Source: Cephalopachus bancanus
Lineage: Eukaryota; Chordata; Mammalia; Primates; Tarsiidae
NCBI GenBank assembly: GCA_027257055.1
Contig: JAPVLO010000161.1
Location: 3,736,501-3,800,500 of the forward strand
Direction: 5' to 3'
Length of the DNA: 64,000 nt
Within the stretch, counting starts at the first letter, position 1, and each line of letters starts with the position of its first letter. The translations under genes and the position numbers were made by a program. Shown here in pieces: positions 1-11,168 of the stretch. The notes beneath the pieces are model-generated. The model worked only from the letters and a program-made list of their open reading frames with translations, made no database searches and was not told where the DNA came from.

Positions 1-84
1 GACATCTCTCTCTATCCCATGGAGATGCATGCATACCTCTTACAATTTGGAGTGTCTTCTCAAGGACCTGAAATTAATTTCTTT

Positions 85-400
85 TTTTTAAATGTAGCTT
101 ATTTATTTATTTATTTATTATTATTTTGAATTGGAGTCTCACTCTGTCGCCCAGACTGGAGTGCAGTGGCCGCTCCTGGCCACCGCAGCCTCGACCTGCT
201 GTGCTCCGGTGATCCTTCTGCCTCAGCCTTCCGAGTTTCCGGAATTACAGGCACGCACTACCATGCCCGGCTGATATTTTGATTTATTGTAGAGATGAGG
301 TCTCGCTGCCCAGGCGGGTCTCGAACCCGCGGGCTCAGGCAATCCACTCACCTCAGCCTCCCAAAGGCGCGGGATTACAGGCTGAGCCACCAAGCCCGGA
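85..400 (-). mobile_element. Alu SINE, young lineage, antisense
   Basis: Full-length dimer read on the minus strand, with a poly(T)/(TTTA)n tail at the left and GAGCCACCAAGCCCGG at the right. It is flanked by a 15-bp target-site duplication with one mismatch (70-84 and 401-415, GAAATTAATTTCTTT). CpGs are well kept, so it is fairly recent. Confidence 0.95.
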
Positions 401-780
401 GAAATTCATTTCTTTAAAAATCTCATCATCAGGAAGGATAAGGCCTTTGCCTCCCGGTATTTATGGAAGCTAGAGTTCTAACTTTGAAACCACTAGCTAG
501 CAGACACAGTTAACCTAATTAGTATTTACTAAACTCTGGTACGAACCCTTTGCAGTTTTTCACTTCCCCAACTCCACTGAGCATCCTCGCTCCCTCCCGA
601 CTCCTTCCTTCTCCTTAAAAAGCCCAGACACCTCTGTACAAACTGTTAGGGTACTGACAGACCGGGTCAGGGTTGAGAGGCGCAGGGAGGCGCGCAGCAC
701 TGCCGGGGCTGGCAACCCGGAGGTGCGCGCCGGGAACCCAGAGATTCGAGTAAGTTGCAAAGAGTTGCGACACACAGAGG
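401..780. other. unique flank with a small CpG-rich cluster
   Basis: Non-repetitive to my reading. About 655-745 is locally rich in CpG and G+C compared with its surroundings. No ORF of note. Confidence 0.4.
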
Positions 781-1500
781 TGAGAGAAGAAAAGATTTAT
801 TTAAGAAAAATTCACCCCCCACAGACAGGGAGTGGGCCAACACTCTAGGTGAGTGTGGCCGCGTAGCCCCCTAGAGTCCTGGCTTAAATCCTTTTCTTGG
901 AGATGTTGCACGTGACTACCAAGACTGCTGTGACTTCCTTGTCAATCACCTGTGGATGTCTTGGAGATCCTGTGACAGAGAGTCATTAATGTTCGCCCAC
1001 ATTATCACAGCCCCTAGAGAAGGGCGTGACAAGGATTCCAATGCTCCTGCACCTTCCCAAACGACATTCCTTAGAGTTAGTGGAGAGTGCACCTCCCCTT
1101 ATCTCCTAGACATTCCCAGTAGCTAGCTTTGGGGGATTCTTGGCTTCCCTGTAGATAGCGCCCAATTTACTGGAAGATCGAATTCCCCACCTGCTCCCCC
1201 TCTGAGCGGTCATAACTTTTGTAATTACAAGTTTCATGACTTTTACAATCCTTGCCCAATGCATGATGTCTTAGGCTTTGTAAATTCCCTTTACTCTAGT
1301 CAAGCTTGATTGCCACTATGAGATACCTGGGATACCTGAAAGTCTGTTTCTGAAAAGACAAAGTCGGCAAAGTTAATTATACCTAAAGTGTGCATTTCTC
1401 CAAAAGCATAGCTTCTACTTTCTCATCATTGTGTCAGGGTTTAAGAACAAGATGAAAAATGGCTTCCCACTTTCGGTCTGTCCTTTCACAAACTAAAGTT
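781..1500 (-). repeat. possible antisense LTR fragment, family not recognised
   Basis: The start (AGATTTATTTAAG) reads on the minus strand as an AAATAAATCT poly(A)-signal-like end. The following roughly 700 bases have the moderately G+C-rich, ORF-free texture of a solo LTR. I cannot name a family or define the ends. Confidence 0.25.
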
Positions 1501-2026
1501 GAGGTCAGTTCATGGAGACCCTCTTTCCTCTTGCAGTAGTTGTAACGGATTAAATCTGTCCTTACTGCTTTAATTAGTGCCTGGCTTTATCTTTGACACC
1601 ATAAAAAGGGGGGGAGGTTGTGGGGGAGTGATGGGGAGGCACAATGACAGCTTCTGAGTGCTGAAGTTCTTGTCTTGACCCGGGTGTGAGTTACACAGGC
1701 AGTTGCTTTGTGTCGGGACCCTGATCTGTCCATTTCTTGATTTTTAAACATTTCTGTAGATGTGTCATAATATATCATGTTTTGAAAGTGTTTTTTAAAA
1801 AGAGATAACTGGTTCTACTGCTCCCCAGAGGCTTCTGCTCAACCAATCACTTTCTAGGAAACTGAACAAAAAGTGATGCTCATTATCAGCTCCAGGTTAA
1901 AAGTGAAAGACTTGGGTATTGCTGATACCATTCCCTGTAAGAAGAACATATATTTGTGCATATTAGTGGCTTTTTGAAAAACCTCTTATATTAGATTTTA
2001 AACTTTGAAATTGAGTCTTTCTGCAT

Positions 2027-2220
2027 ACATTTTTTTTTGAGTCAGAGTCTCACTCTGTCACAGGCTGGAGTGCAGTGGCATGCTCACGGCCACCACAGCC
2101 TCAACCTGCTGGGCTCAGGCAACCCTTCTGCCGCAGCCTTCCAAGTAGCTGGAACCACAGGCGTCAAGCTAATTTTTTGGTTTATTGTAAAGACAAAGTC
2201 TCGCCAAGTTGCCCAGGTTG
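2027..2220 (-). mobile_element. 5'-truncated Alu SINE, antisense
   Basis: Begins with a T tract and GAGTCAGAGTCTCACTCTG and stops within the left arm at GCCCAGGTTG. A perfect 12-bp target-site duplication (GTCTTTCTGCAT) lies at 2015-2026 and 2221-2232. The copy therefore inserted already truncated. Confidence 0.93.
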
Positions 2221-2377
2221 GTCTTTCTGCATGTGTAAAGGTTCCTTTATCTTCCTTGAATTGAGCATTGGAAATGTCAAGGGAGTAGTATCCTAGCAAA
2301 TCTCGGGCTTTGAAGAATGTCCTATCTTGCTGCTGTTTTTTGTTGTTGTTGTTGTTGTTTATTCTTTAATTTTTAGT

Positions 2378-2612
2378 AAAAGCACTTGTATAGTACTTAC
2401 TATGTGCCAGTCCTAGGTGATTTACATGTAGATTAACTCATTTAATCCTCAAAATAGGTCTATAAGGTATGATTTTTATGTCTATTTTATTGACAATAAA
2501 ACTGGGACCCAGAGAGCTATTAACCCAAGTTTACACAGCTAATAAATAGTAGAATTGGACTTTGAACTGACCTGAAAATCCATGTTCTTAACCATTATGC
2601 TATATTGTCTTG
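2378..2612 (-). repeat. MIR SINE, antisense
   Basis: Shows the reverse-complement MIR order: TACTTACTATGTGCCAG, TTTAATCCTCAAAATAGG, ACTGGGACCCAGAGAG, ACACAGCTAATAAATAG, then TTAACCATTATGCTATATTG. It is close to full length. Confidence 0.85.
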
Positions 2613-2694
2613 CAAATGGTGGTGAATAATTTGACTGCATATGACAATGATAATACATTCCACCATTTAAAACAACATAGAATTAAAATAAGCA

Positions 2695-3265
2695 TGAAAG
2701 ACTGAGTACACGAAAGGACAATGGGGAGACCATGCATAAAAACCAAACTATCCTCTGCAAGCAGCCCAGGAAAACCAACCCATTATCTACAGTTACCAGC
2801 CCAAGGATCAAACGTGAAATCCCTAAGCCAGACTTGTAGGAAGTGAGACTGCTTTCTGTAGGAAGTGAGATTGCTTTCTCTAGTAATCAGTTTAGGAAGT
2901 CAAACAATAACCTCTGTGACAGTTGGTCCCAAATGACCAGGACTTCATTAATAACTGGCAACTTTCCTAACTTTTATCTCTGCTTCTAACTTAGGACCAA
3001 CCTGAGAAAGCAAAATATACTCCCTTCACCAATCACATAGGATGCCCTGCTTCTAGTAAGCCTCCTCCAGTCTCCCCAGGCCAGCAGACTGATCAGGGCA
3101 CACCTGAAGCCTTATCTTTTTTCTACCTAAAGCTTTCCCACTCTTTTGTCTGTCTTTGACTCTCTACCAGAGGCAAAGAATAGAGACCAACTGCCTTGCT
3201 ATAGCAAGCTCTGAATAAATAACCTTTGCTTGTTCTCATTTGAGCGGTCTTTGCTTATTTTTACA
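2695..3265 (+). mobile_element. solo LTR, ERV1-like (copy A)
   Basis: Starts TGAAAGACTGAG and ends TTTTTACA. It shares its order of motifs with 15573-16012: GCAAGCAGCC, AATGACCAGGACTTCATT, TTTGCTTGTTCTCATTTGAG. A poly(A) signal AATAAA is at 3214-3219. Downstream R/U5-like sequence follows it. No internal retroviral sequence is present, so it is a recombined solo LTR. The precise family is not recognised. Confidence 0.7.
2835..2878 (+). repeat. 22-bp tandem duplication inside LTR copy A
   Basis: Unit TGTAGGAAGTGAGACTGCTT plus TC occurs at 2835-2856 and again at 2857-2878 with one C/T difference. The related LTR at 15.6 kb lacks it. Confidence 0.85.
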
Positions 3266-4399
3266 AGTGACAACAATGGTATGACATCTGAAAGGAAGTG
3301 GTTCTATATTTGAAGGGAAGGGAATAGCCACTGTCTGCATCACTGAAATATATTTCTGAGTCACTAACTATGTGGATTACACTTTCACCTCTGTGGACAC
3401 GTGATCACAGCTGTTACCTGACTGCTTCCACTAGTCTGCTCTCAAATTTAAAGAACGTTATAAACTGAACTCTCTGTAAGAATTCTTGGGTGCCACGTCA
3501 AAGGCTTCCTTATTCTTCATCCACCCTCCTTTACCTGGATTCACGGACATCTCTCTATCATAATTTATTCTCCTGCTGGTTGCTCTTTATATCCTTCTCT
3601 CTGCATTCTGACTTTTTCCAAGATTCTAGCCAACATTCATTCCCTTTTACTTCCAAGGCCAATCTTGGTTCCCAGCCCCCAACAACAAATAAACTTCGGA
3701 AGAAGTTTCCAAGAATAGCCTTGGAATTTCCATCTGGTATATAGTATGCCTCTAGGCCATTAATGGGGAGGTCTAGTCATGACTGGCTCTGCGAAGATGA
3801 AGGAAGAAGCCTATTTGACTTTCAAAAACCCTGTTCCAACTGTGAGATTCTGTAGTCTCCTGGTTAGACAGAATGAAGGATGGAGTCCTGGCATTTACCC
3901 ATTAAAGCAATGACGACTAGGTCTAATTTGTGGTATCTCTAACTGATAGTTTGCATTTTAAGGTTAAGATATTTTATTGCTTCCAGATGGTCAACTAACT
4001 TCTAGCCAGAAGAGCATTACTGCAGAATTTAAGAATAGCTATGATGCAGAGAGAGATTTTAATTATCATGTAAAGGATCTAATTAAAAAGACATACAGTA
4101 GTCGGCTTTTCACATGCTCAAGCCTATAAAAATCAGTAGTTTAAAAAATTACCTTAAGGAGGAAATTGGAAAATTATTCAATTTGAAGCCGAGACACTTG
4201 AGGAACTTCTCAAATTAGTGAACTAGAATTAGGTTAACTGTTCCTAGGTGCCTTAATTTTCATGTTGTTCCTTCCATTCTGTTTTAAGGCACAGACTTGT
4301 GAAGGTTCCTCAAGGTTTTTCCCTGCCTTTATTAGTTTATTTCTGGAAGGAATAAGGCATAGTCTCTTCAATCAATCAGTCAATCAATCAAGCAAACAA
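3266..4399. other. unique 5' flank
   Basis: No repeat family or coding pattern recognised. The ORFs are short and lack protein-like composition. A short CAAT-rich stretch (4369-4400) ends the block. Confidence 0.4.
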
Positions 4400-4525
4400 G
4401 TTCTTGGGCTCTGAACTTGACACCCCATGGTCAGATCCTGATTCTTCCACTTATTGGATGATCTTGGGCAAAGTACATAGCATCTGTGAGTCTCAATTTT
4501 CTGATCTGTAAGATGATAAGCCCCT
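4400..4525 (+). repeat. MIR SINE fragment
   Basis: MIR core order: GGGCTCTGAACTTGACA, CTTCCACTTATTGGATGATC, TTGGGCAAAGTACATAGC, TCTGATCTGTAAGATGATAA. Confidence 0.75.
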
Positions 4526-5167
4526 TCTGGAGGGTTTTTGGGGTATATTAGGAAGCAATGAAAGTTATAACTTTTGTTATCTACATAGTTCTAGAATGTG
4601 CCCTACTCACAGGCAAGGCCAAAGACTCTATGGGAGATAGATGACTAGTGGGGAGAATGCTACAGAGAGATATTCCACATATGCCCTGCCTTCTCTGAAA
4701 CTGCTTCCCGATCCCTGAGTCCTGCAGCACAAGAACATTTTGCAAGAGGAGCAGTAGCAGAGACAGGGCACAGAATCTTGCTGGAGGCCAATTGGGCTCT
4801 TTGGACTTAATGACTTAGAACCAGGAAGCTGCTGACGTGTGATACAGAGATCTCACATAGATAAGGTCTTGCCACTTTCCTGGGTGGTAACACCAAGACC
4901 TCCCGATCCCATCCATTTTGTTTGGCACCTTGGGATAATGCTAGAACATAAAGCTGAAAATGACCAGAACAACCAAGTCATTCCTATTCTATCCCTTTGC
5001 AACCCCCACTCATTATAAAGTAACTCTTATCTTCCCTACATTTCCTCTCTTTCCCCCTTCTCATCTGAACTTGATCCAGGGAAGTCATTTAGTTAGAATA
5101 CATTTGCGATCTCCAAATCTGCTAATCCTATTTTTGGAGGCTGATCCCCCTCTCCCCTTCTTTCTGG
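4526..5167. other. unique 5' flank
   Basis: Nothing recognised beyond short chance ORFs. Confidence 0.35.
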
Positions 5168-5310
5168 ATAAGGTCTCCCTCTGAAGTCAGGCTGGAGTAC
5201 AGTGGCATGATCATAGCTCCATGCAGCTTCACATTCCTGGGCTGAAACCATCCTCCTGCCTCAGCCTCCTTAGTAGCTAAGACTACAGGCACGTACCGAC
5301 AAGTCTGGCT
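5168..5310 (-). mobile_element. old Alu monomer (FLAM/AluJ-like), antisense
   Basis: Diverged reverse left-arm sequence: GGCTGGAGTACAGTGGCATG, CTGCCTCAGCCTCCTTAGTA, GACTACAGGCACG. Only one arm is present and CpGs are gone. Confidence 0.8.
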
Positions 5311-5777
5311 TGAGGTTGATGTTCCTTTAGCCTGGTCTCCTTTACAGCAATGTACCTTGGTCAGATGCTGGAAAAGAAGACAAACACTTCCCTCTTGTTG
5401 CTCTGAGTTGGAAACATGAATTTATTTGGTATCAGAGTTGTTCTCCTTGATAAATATAAGCTGGTATGACAGCTGACCCACAACCTATAGAATCTTTAAA
5501 TTTCTGTTTTCTATCTTTTGTTGTTGTGCTTGTTATTTGCTTAAGGGGAGATGGATGAGACCTGGGGGCTAATTATGAACGAATGAGGCAAGGTCTTCTT
5601 TCTTACAAATCTGTGGGTAACTGGACAGACCTTCTATTTCCTGGATTTAGGAGGACTCAGAAGGCAAAATGTTGGCCCAAGTCAAGAGATGTTTAATTTG
5701 TTACTTGAGTGACAATAATAACCTTGTCTTGGTCCTGATAGGAGTTGTAGGTGGCCAATGACTCCTTACAATATTCT

Positions 5778-5977
5778 TTCCTTCCTTCCTTCCTTCCTTC
5801 CTTCCTCCCTACCTTTTTCCTTCCTCTCTCTCTACTTCCTTCTTTCCTACTCTTGTCCTTCCTCCCGACTGTCCTCCTTCCTTCCTACTTCCCTCCCTCC
5901 CTCCCTCCCTCCTTCCCTTCCTCTTCTCTTCCTTCTTTCTTTCTGCCTTCCTGTCTTCTTCCTTCCTGCCTTCCTGG
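5778..5977 (+). repeat. polypyrimidine (CTTC/CCCT)n tract
   Basis: About 200 bases almost purely C and T on the + strand, with runs of CCTT and CCCT units and few interruptions. The overlapping reading frames rich in Pro/Ser/Leu/Phe are by-products of this composition. Confidence 0.9.
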
Positions 5978-6235
5978 CTGCTAAGTTCAAAAGTCAGATT
6001 TACAAGAATGAGTGGAAGGTTTCTATACCATACTTCTTTTCTCCAAGAAACAAAGCACAGAGCACTAACTAAATGCAAAAGATGTCAGCTGCATCCAGAA
6101 GCCCAGGCTAGTTCATATAACTATTGTGAACACTAAGGCTCTGATAATTAATATAACTAGTTCTGATAACTAGGGTGGGCCAAGTCACTTCCTACTGCCA
6201 ATTACACAGAGTGGGACTTGTGCCCAGAATGTATA

Positions 6236-7385
6236 AATAACTCTTACAACTAAAAAAAAAATTAATCCATTAAAAATAAGGAAACTATTTGAACAAACAC
6301 TTCATGAAAGAAGATCTGTGAATGACTGACAAGAACATGAAGAGATGCTTTACACCATTTGTTATCAGGAAAATGCAAATTAAAACAAGATATCATTTCA
6401 TACCCACTAAAATGGCTAAAGTGAAAAAGACTGGTCATACCAGGCACTGGTGAGGATGTGGAAGGGCTGAATCTCTCATGTGTTGCTGATGGGAGTATGA
6501 AACAATACAGCCACTCTGGAAACCAGTTGGGGAATTTCTTATGGAAGTTAAGCACGCATTTACTACATCTTCTAGCAATTCTATTCCTATGTATTTATTT
6601 ACTCAAGAGAAATAAAAGCATATTAAAAGCTGGGCACGATGGCTCATGCTTGTAATCTCAGCACTTTGGGAGGCAGAGGAGAGAGGATTGCCTGAGCCCA
6701 GGGGTTTGAGACCAGCCTGGGCAATTTGAAAAGATCTTGTCTCTACAATAAATCAAAAAATTAGCCTGGCGTGGTGGTGCACACCTGTGGTACCAGCTAC
6801 TTGGAAGACTCAGGTGGAAGGATAATATAGCAGGTCACAGCTGCGGTGGCCATGAGTGTGCCACTGCACTCCAGCCTGGACGATAGAGTGAGACTCCAAC
6901 TCAAAAACAACCAGACAAAACTAGGTAAATACAAAGGCTTGTGCATGAACGTTTATATCAGTTTTATTTATACTAGCAAAATTTGGAAATAATCTAATGT
7001 CCATCAACATGTGAATGAATAAAAAGTTGTAATATCTTAATACAATGGACTATTTATTACTCAGCATCAAACAAGAATGAATAGTTGATATATGCTTCAG
7101 TAGGAATGAATCTCAAAATAACTATTCTGAGTGACAGAAGCAAGTCCTGGAGTACTTACTGTATAATTTCATTTATACAGAAAGCAAATTTTTCTGGGAC
7201 TGGAGTTGGGAAGGCTGAGTATAGAGGGGCATGAGGGAAATTTTTGAGATGAAAATACTCTCCATCTTGAAAGTGGCAATCGTTACCTTGGTTGTTACAT
7301 GAATGAACATATTTGTGAAAACTCATTGAAATGTACACTTAACACAGGTACATTTTATTCCATTTAAATTACACCTCAATAAAGT
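6236..7385 (+). mobile_element. L1 3' end (old L1M type), split by an Alu
   Basis: Matches the end of L1 ORF2 and the 3' UTR in order: AAATGCAAATTAAAACAAGA, GGCACTGGTGAGGATGTGG, CTCTGGAAACCAGTTGGGG, then after the Alu TCTAATGTCCATCAACATGT and finally the ACACCTCAATAAA end. The reading frame is broken by stops, and the 5' part is missing. An Alu occupies 6629-6912 and another sits at the 3' border. Confidence 0.9.
6629..6912 (+). mobile_element. Alu SINE inside L1
   Basis: Full-length dimer beginning GCTGGGCACGATGGCTCATG with linker CAATAAATCAAAAA and ending GAGACTCCAACTC plus a mixed A tail. Intermediate age. No clear target-site duplication was found. Confidence 0.93.
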
Positions 7386-7392
7386 TTATTTT

Positions 7393-7671
7393 ATTTTTGA
7401 GTTGGAGTCTCACTCGGTCGCCCAGACTGGAGTGCAGTGGCCGCTCCCGGCCATCGCAGCCTCGCCTGCTGGGCTCTGGTGATCCTTCCGCCTCAGCCTT
7501 CCAAGTAGCCGGAATTACAGGCATGCGCTACCATGACCAGCTGATTTTTTGATTTATTGTAGAGATGAGGTCTCGCTGCCCAGGTGGGTCTCGAACCCGC
7601 GGGCTCAGGCAATCCACTCACCTCAGCCTCCCAAGGGCGCAGGATTACAGGCTGAGCCACCGAGCCCGGCT
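7393..7671 (-). mobile_element. Alu SINE, young lineage, antisense
   Basis: CpG-rich full-length copy ending CACCGAGCCCGGC. Flanked by a 15-bp target-site duplication with one mismatch (AATAAAGTTTATTTT at 7378-7392; 7672-7686). It landed in the terminal AATAAA region of the L1. Confidence 0.95.
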
Positions 7672-7686
7672 AATAAAGTTGATTTT

Positions 7687-8384
7687 AAAAAGGAATAGGA
7701 AAGCACAACTCTAACTCCAAACCAAAAAACAACCAAAAATATTCCAAAGGCGTCTGTGTGGGCTGATAAATGATCACTATGGAGCTGTAACCAAAACTCA
7801 TGGCAGGAAGGCAAATCTACTGGGCCAAATCAGAAATGTTTGTGTTTCTTGAGGAAGATTTTTTTTCCTCAGGGAAATCCCCCCAACTATAGTAGTTTCC
7901 ACACAGCTGTGTTTCTCCAACCACAACTATGGCCTGACTGGTGAAAACCAAAGGACAGATAGTAGTTAGTGATTCTATATAAAATTACATTTATCCTGCT
8001 AAGAGTAAAACCAAGTTACTTGTAAGTGGTGGACAATAGTGGAAAATCAGGGGTTTCTGAATTCAGAAAATGCCAGATAATGTGCTTTTATTGGTTTGCA
8101 TTGAAACATGAATATTCTAAGATTAGTGATGCTATTATGGGTCTGTAAGGCATAGGACAGATGTCTTGTGGTTGGCTTTATGGATACCCATTAAGAAACA
8201 TTTCTGTGTGTCCCCCTGTGTATTGGGCACAAATAGGACTTTCTCTTCCTATCAGATTCAAATACCTTCTTTATTCCTTTTTATAGGAATAAAAGTCTAT
8301 CTGTATAATGGCAAACACAAACCAAATTCTAGTGGAAATACTCCATATTTCAGACTGAAGAATATAAACAAAGGCCACTGTGGG
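7687..8384. other. unique 5' flank
   Basis: No repeat or gene recognised. Confidence 0.35.
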
Positions 8385-8660
8385 TCTGTCTTAAGGTTTA
8401 TCCAAACCAGAGACTGTTCATTTGTTTCTTCAGTTCATTAATTCACTTCTTATTCAGTCAATATTCATTGTGAAGCGACTACATGTTCAGCGTTGAAGAT
8501 ACAGACCATGAGATACTTTCACAGTCCGTTGAGTGACCCAAATATGAGCAGATAATTATAATGCAGTAAGATAATCGAGGTGAGCATTCACAATGCTGTG
8601 GGAATACAGACATGGAGTAACTTAAACAGTCCAGGGAATTAGGGAAGATTTTGCACCCAC
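8385..8660 (+). repeat. ancient interspersed repeat fragment (L2-associated type), family uncertain
   Basis: Contains ATTCAGTCAATATTCATTG, GATACAGACCATGAGATACT and a long tract like the widely dispersed mammalian repeat reading attcattcagtcaacaaata. Very decayed; the name is not secure. Confidence 0.4.
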
Positions 8661-10084
8661 ACATTCACACCTGCATCCAGATACTCATCTTACAGAGATG
8701 CCATGGGCTGATTTGGTGAGAAATCTTTGACCTTCCACATTGCCTTAAAGCAATCCATGATGAATATATCATAGATAGATTTCTCTAAACTTACAGGAGG
8801 CTGGAAATCTAGAAGAGGGAATAAAGTAGAAAAGTTGCCTAGCGTGTTTGTCTCCAAGCCCTGGGATGAAGAGAGTGAATAATCCTATTCCCTTCATTCT
8901 GCTAAAACATAAACCATCTTCTGGGTATGAAGAAGAAAATAGCACTTTGATATAATTTATTTATTCATCTAATTTATTAATGTGTGTGGATGTATTTATC
9001 GATTGCCGTTATGCAATTATGCAGATACGTTTCCCCCAAATCTACAAGATGCTTGGATTTGGTTTCATCATTCTTGATTTCCATTCTTTGTTCTGGTTTT
9101 TCTTTTTTCTTTTGAGATACCTTCAACTACTTGTCCTCCTAGGCAAAAAGATCTATAAGAAGAAAATGTCATTTGTGAATTTTGAAATGACATTCTGAAA
9201 ACTCAGTTTAATAACACAGTACTCTGGGCTGATTGTATAATGAGAGAGGGGAAGAAAGCTTTTATTTCTTCCCCTTTGATTTGAATCCAAACCAGCTTGG
9301 TGTCTGCTAAGTCATTACCACCCAAGAAGCCTATGGTGTCAGGCTCTGTGCCTGTCCTCTCAGCTGCCAGGCCACACTCGGGCTCAACCCCATTCCCTGG
9401 TCTGGGAGCCAATAGGCCAGGTCAGTGGGAGCCTGGGACTTGGGAAGATCAGATATTATAATGCCCGGGCACTCAGCATCTGGTGGACTGGCCTGCTGAT
9501 CCAGTTCTGATCATGTGGCCAGGGTCAAGACCTGTCCTTTCACCCTGGTTCTCTCTCTGGTTTCCTGTACCTGAGCCCCTCCCTCTATCCACTGCCTGGT
9601 AGTCATAGTTAACTCATGACTACCTTTTTCCTGGTCATTGTCGATGTCCTCTCCCAGGGAAGTAGTCAGATCCCTGTATTCCCAACCTAGGCCCCCTCTT
9701 TGACCAGATGACAAGCCATCTAGTGTGGATCAGATTCCTGTCGATCTCCTGCCCTTAGGTGACCTGGAACATACCTACTTGTTGCTGAGTCTCTCACTTG
9801 TCGTTGCTCCTTGGATGCCATATTTCATCTGTCTGCCTGAGCTTCCTCTATCATCTGCTATTGATTCTGCCCCTACCCCCATGCCTGCTGTTGTGTCCTC
9901 TTACCTCCCTAGCACCTGTGGACACCATCCCCTGAATGACACCTGACCCCACCTCACTAAATAGGCTTCCTCAGTCTATCTCACCTCTCTGTAGCTGGAT
10001 CTCCTGTACATAGTGAATATGAAAAAAAAAAAGGTCACGTGCAAGGCTTCCTTCATATGCTCCAGGGAAGTGTTTACTGAAGTG
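8661..10084. other. unique 5' flank
   Basis: No coding or repeat pattern recognised. A TTTATTTATTCATCT run is at about 8958-8972. Confidence 0.35.
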
Positions 10085-10096
10085 TGGTACCCATAT

Positions 10097-10395
10097 ATAT
10101 ATATATTTTTTTTTTTTTGAGTTGGAGTCTCACTCTGTCGTTCAGACTGGAGTGCAGTGGCCGCTCCCGGCCACCGCAGCCTCGCCTGCTGGGCGCTGGC
10201 GATCCTTCTGCTTCAGCCTTCCAAATAGCTGGAACTACAGGCGCGCGCTACCACACCCAGCTAATTTTTTGATTTATTGTAGAGATGAGGTCTCGCCAAG
10301 TTCCCCAGGCGGGTCTCGAACCCGCGGGCTCAGGCAATCCACTCACCTCAGCCTCCCAAAGGCGCGGGATTACAGGCTGAGCCACCGAGCCCAGC
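10097..10395 (-). mobile_element. Alu SINE, young lineage, antisense
   Basis: Nearly consensus copy of the young lineage, CpG-rich, with a 12-bp perfect target-site duplication (TGGTACCCATAT at 10085-10096 and 10396-10407). Confidence 0.96.
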
Positions 10396-10527
10396 TGGTA
10401 CCCATATTTTTAATGAAATCAGGTGATCTATGAACAGGAGTATTTTGTAAAATATTTAATCACCCCGTATGCATTATGAGCAAAGCAAACCCCGTATAGC
10501 AAAGCAAACTTACGTCAAAAGGCAGCA

Positions 10528-10750
10528 GCCTACTATTGTGGTTCAGAACATGAACTCTAGAGTCAGATTTCCTGGTTCAAAACCCAGATCTTCCACTTAT
10601 CAGCTGTGGAACCTTGGCAAGTTAATGAACATCTCCATGCCTTAGTTTCCTCACTTGTTAAGTGGACATGATAATAATAGCACCTGCCTTATCGGATTCT
10701 TATGAGGACCAAAATGAGTTAATGCACATGAAGAGTTAAATAAATTCAAA
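10528..10750 (+). repeat. MIR SINE
   Basis: Motif order GAACATGAACTCTAGAGTCA, CTTCCACTTATCAGCTGTGG, CCTTAGTTTCCTCACTTGTT, GATAATAATAGCACCTGCC, AAATGAGTTAATGCACATGA. Well preserved for a MIR. Confidence 0.9.
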
Positions 10751-10840
10751 CATGTATATGAAAAGGATGTTGCATAATAAGCACCTAATACAATTTGCTT
10801 TATTTCTTTGTGAATACTACTGTCTAAAATACAACTAATG

Positions 10841-11153
10841 GCTGGGCTCAGTGGCTCAACCTACAATTCCAGCACTTTGGGAGGCTGGGGCGAGTGAATT
10901 GCCTGAGCCCGCGGGTTTGAGACCCACCCAGGCAACTTGGCGAGACCTCATCTCTACAATAAATCAAAAATTAGCTGGGCGTGGTAGCACACACTAGTAG
11001 TTCTGGCTACTGGAAGACTGAGGTGGAAGGATTGCCGGAGCCCAGTAGGTCAAGGCTGCAGTGGCCGGGAGCGTACTCCAGTCTGGGTGACAGAGTGAGA
11101 CTCCAACTCAAAAAAAAAAAAAAATACACACATAAATATATGAATGAATAAAT
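10841..11153 (+). mobile_element. Alu SINE
   Basis: Full-length dimer with a long A-rich tail containing ATA/AAT units. Target-site duplication of 15 bp with one mismatch (AAAATACAACTAATG at 10826-10840; 11154-11168). Confidence 0.95.
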
Positions 11154-11168
11154 AAAATACAGCTAATG

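Noticed and set aside
5751..6078. Pro/Ser/Leu-rich ORFs on both strands
   Set aside because: Direct by-product of the polypyrimidine tract.
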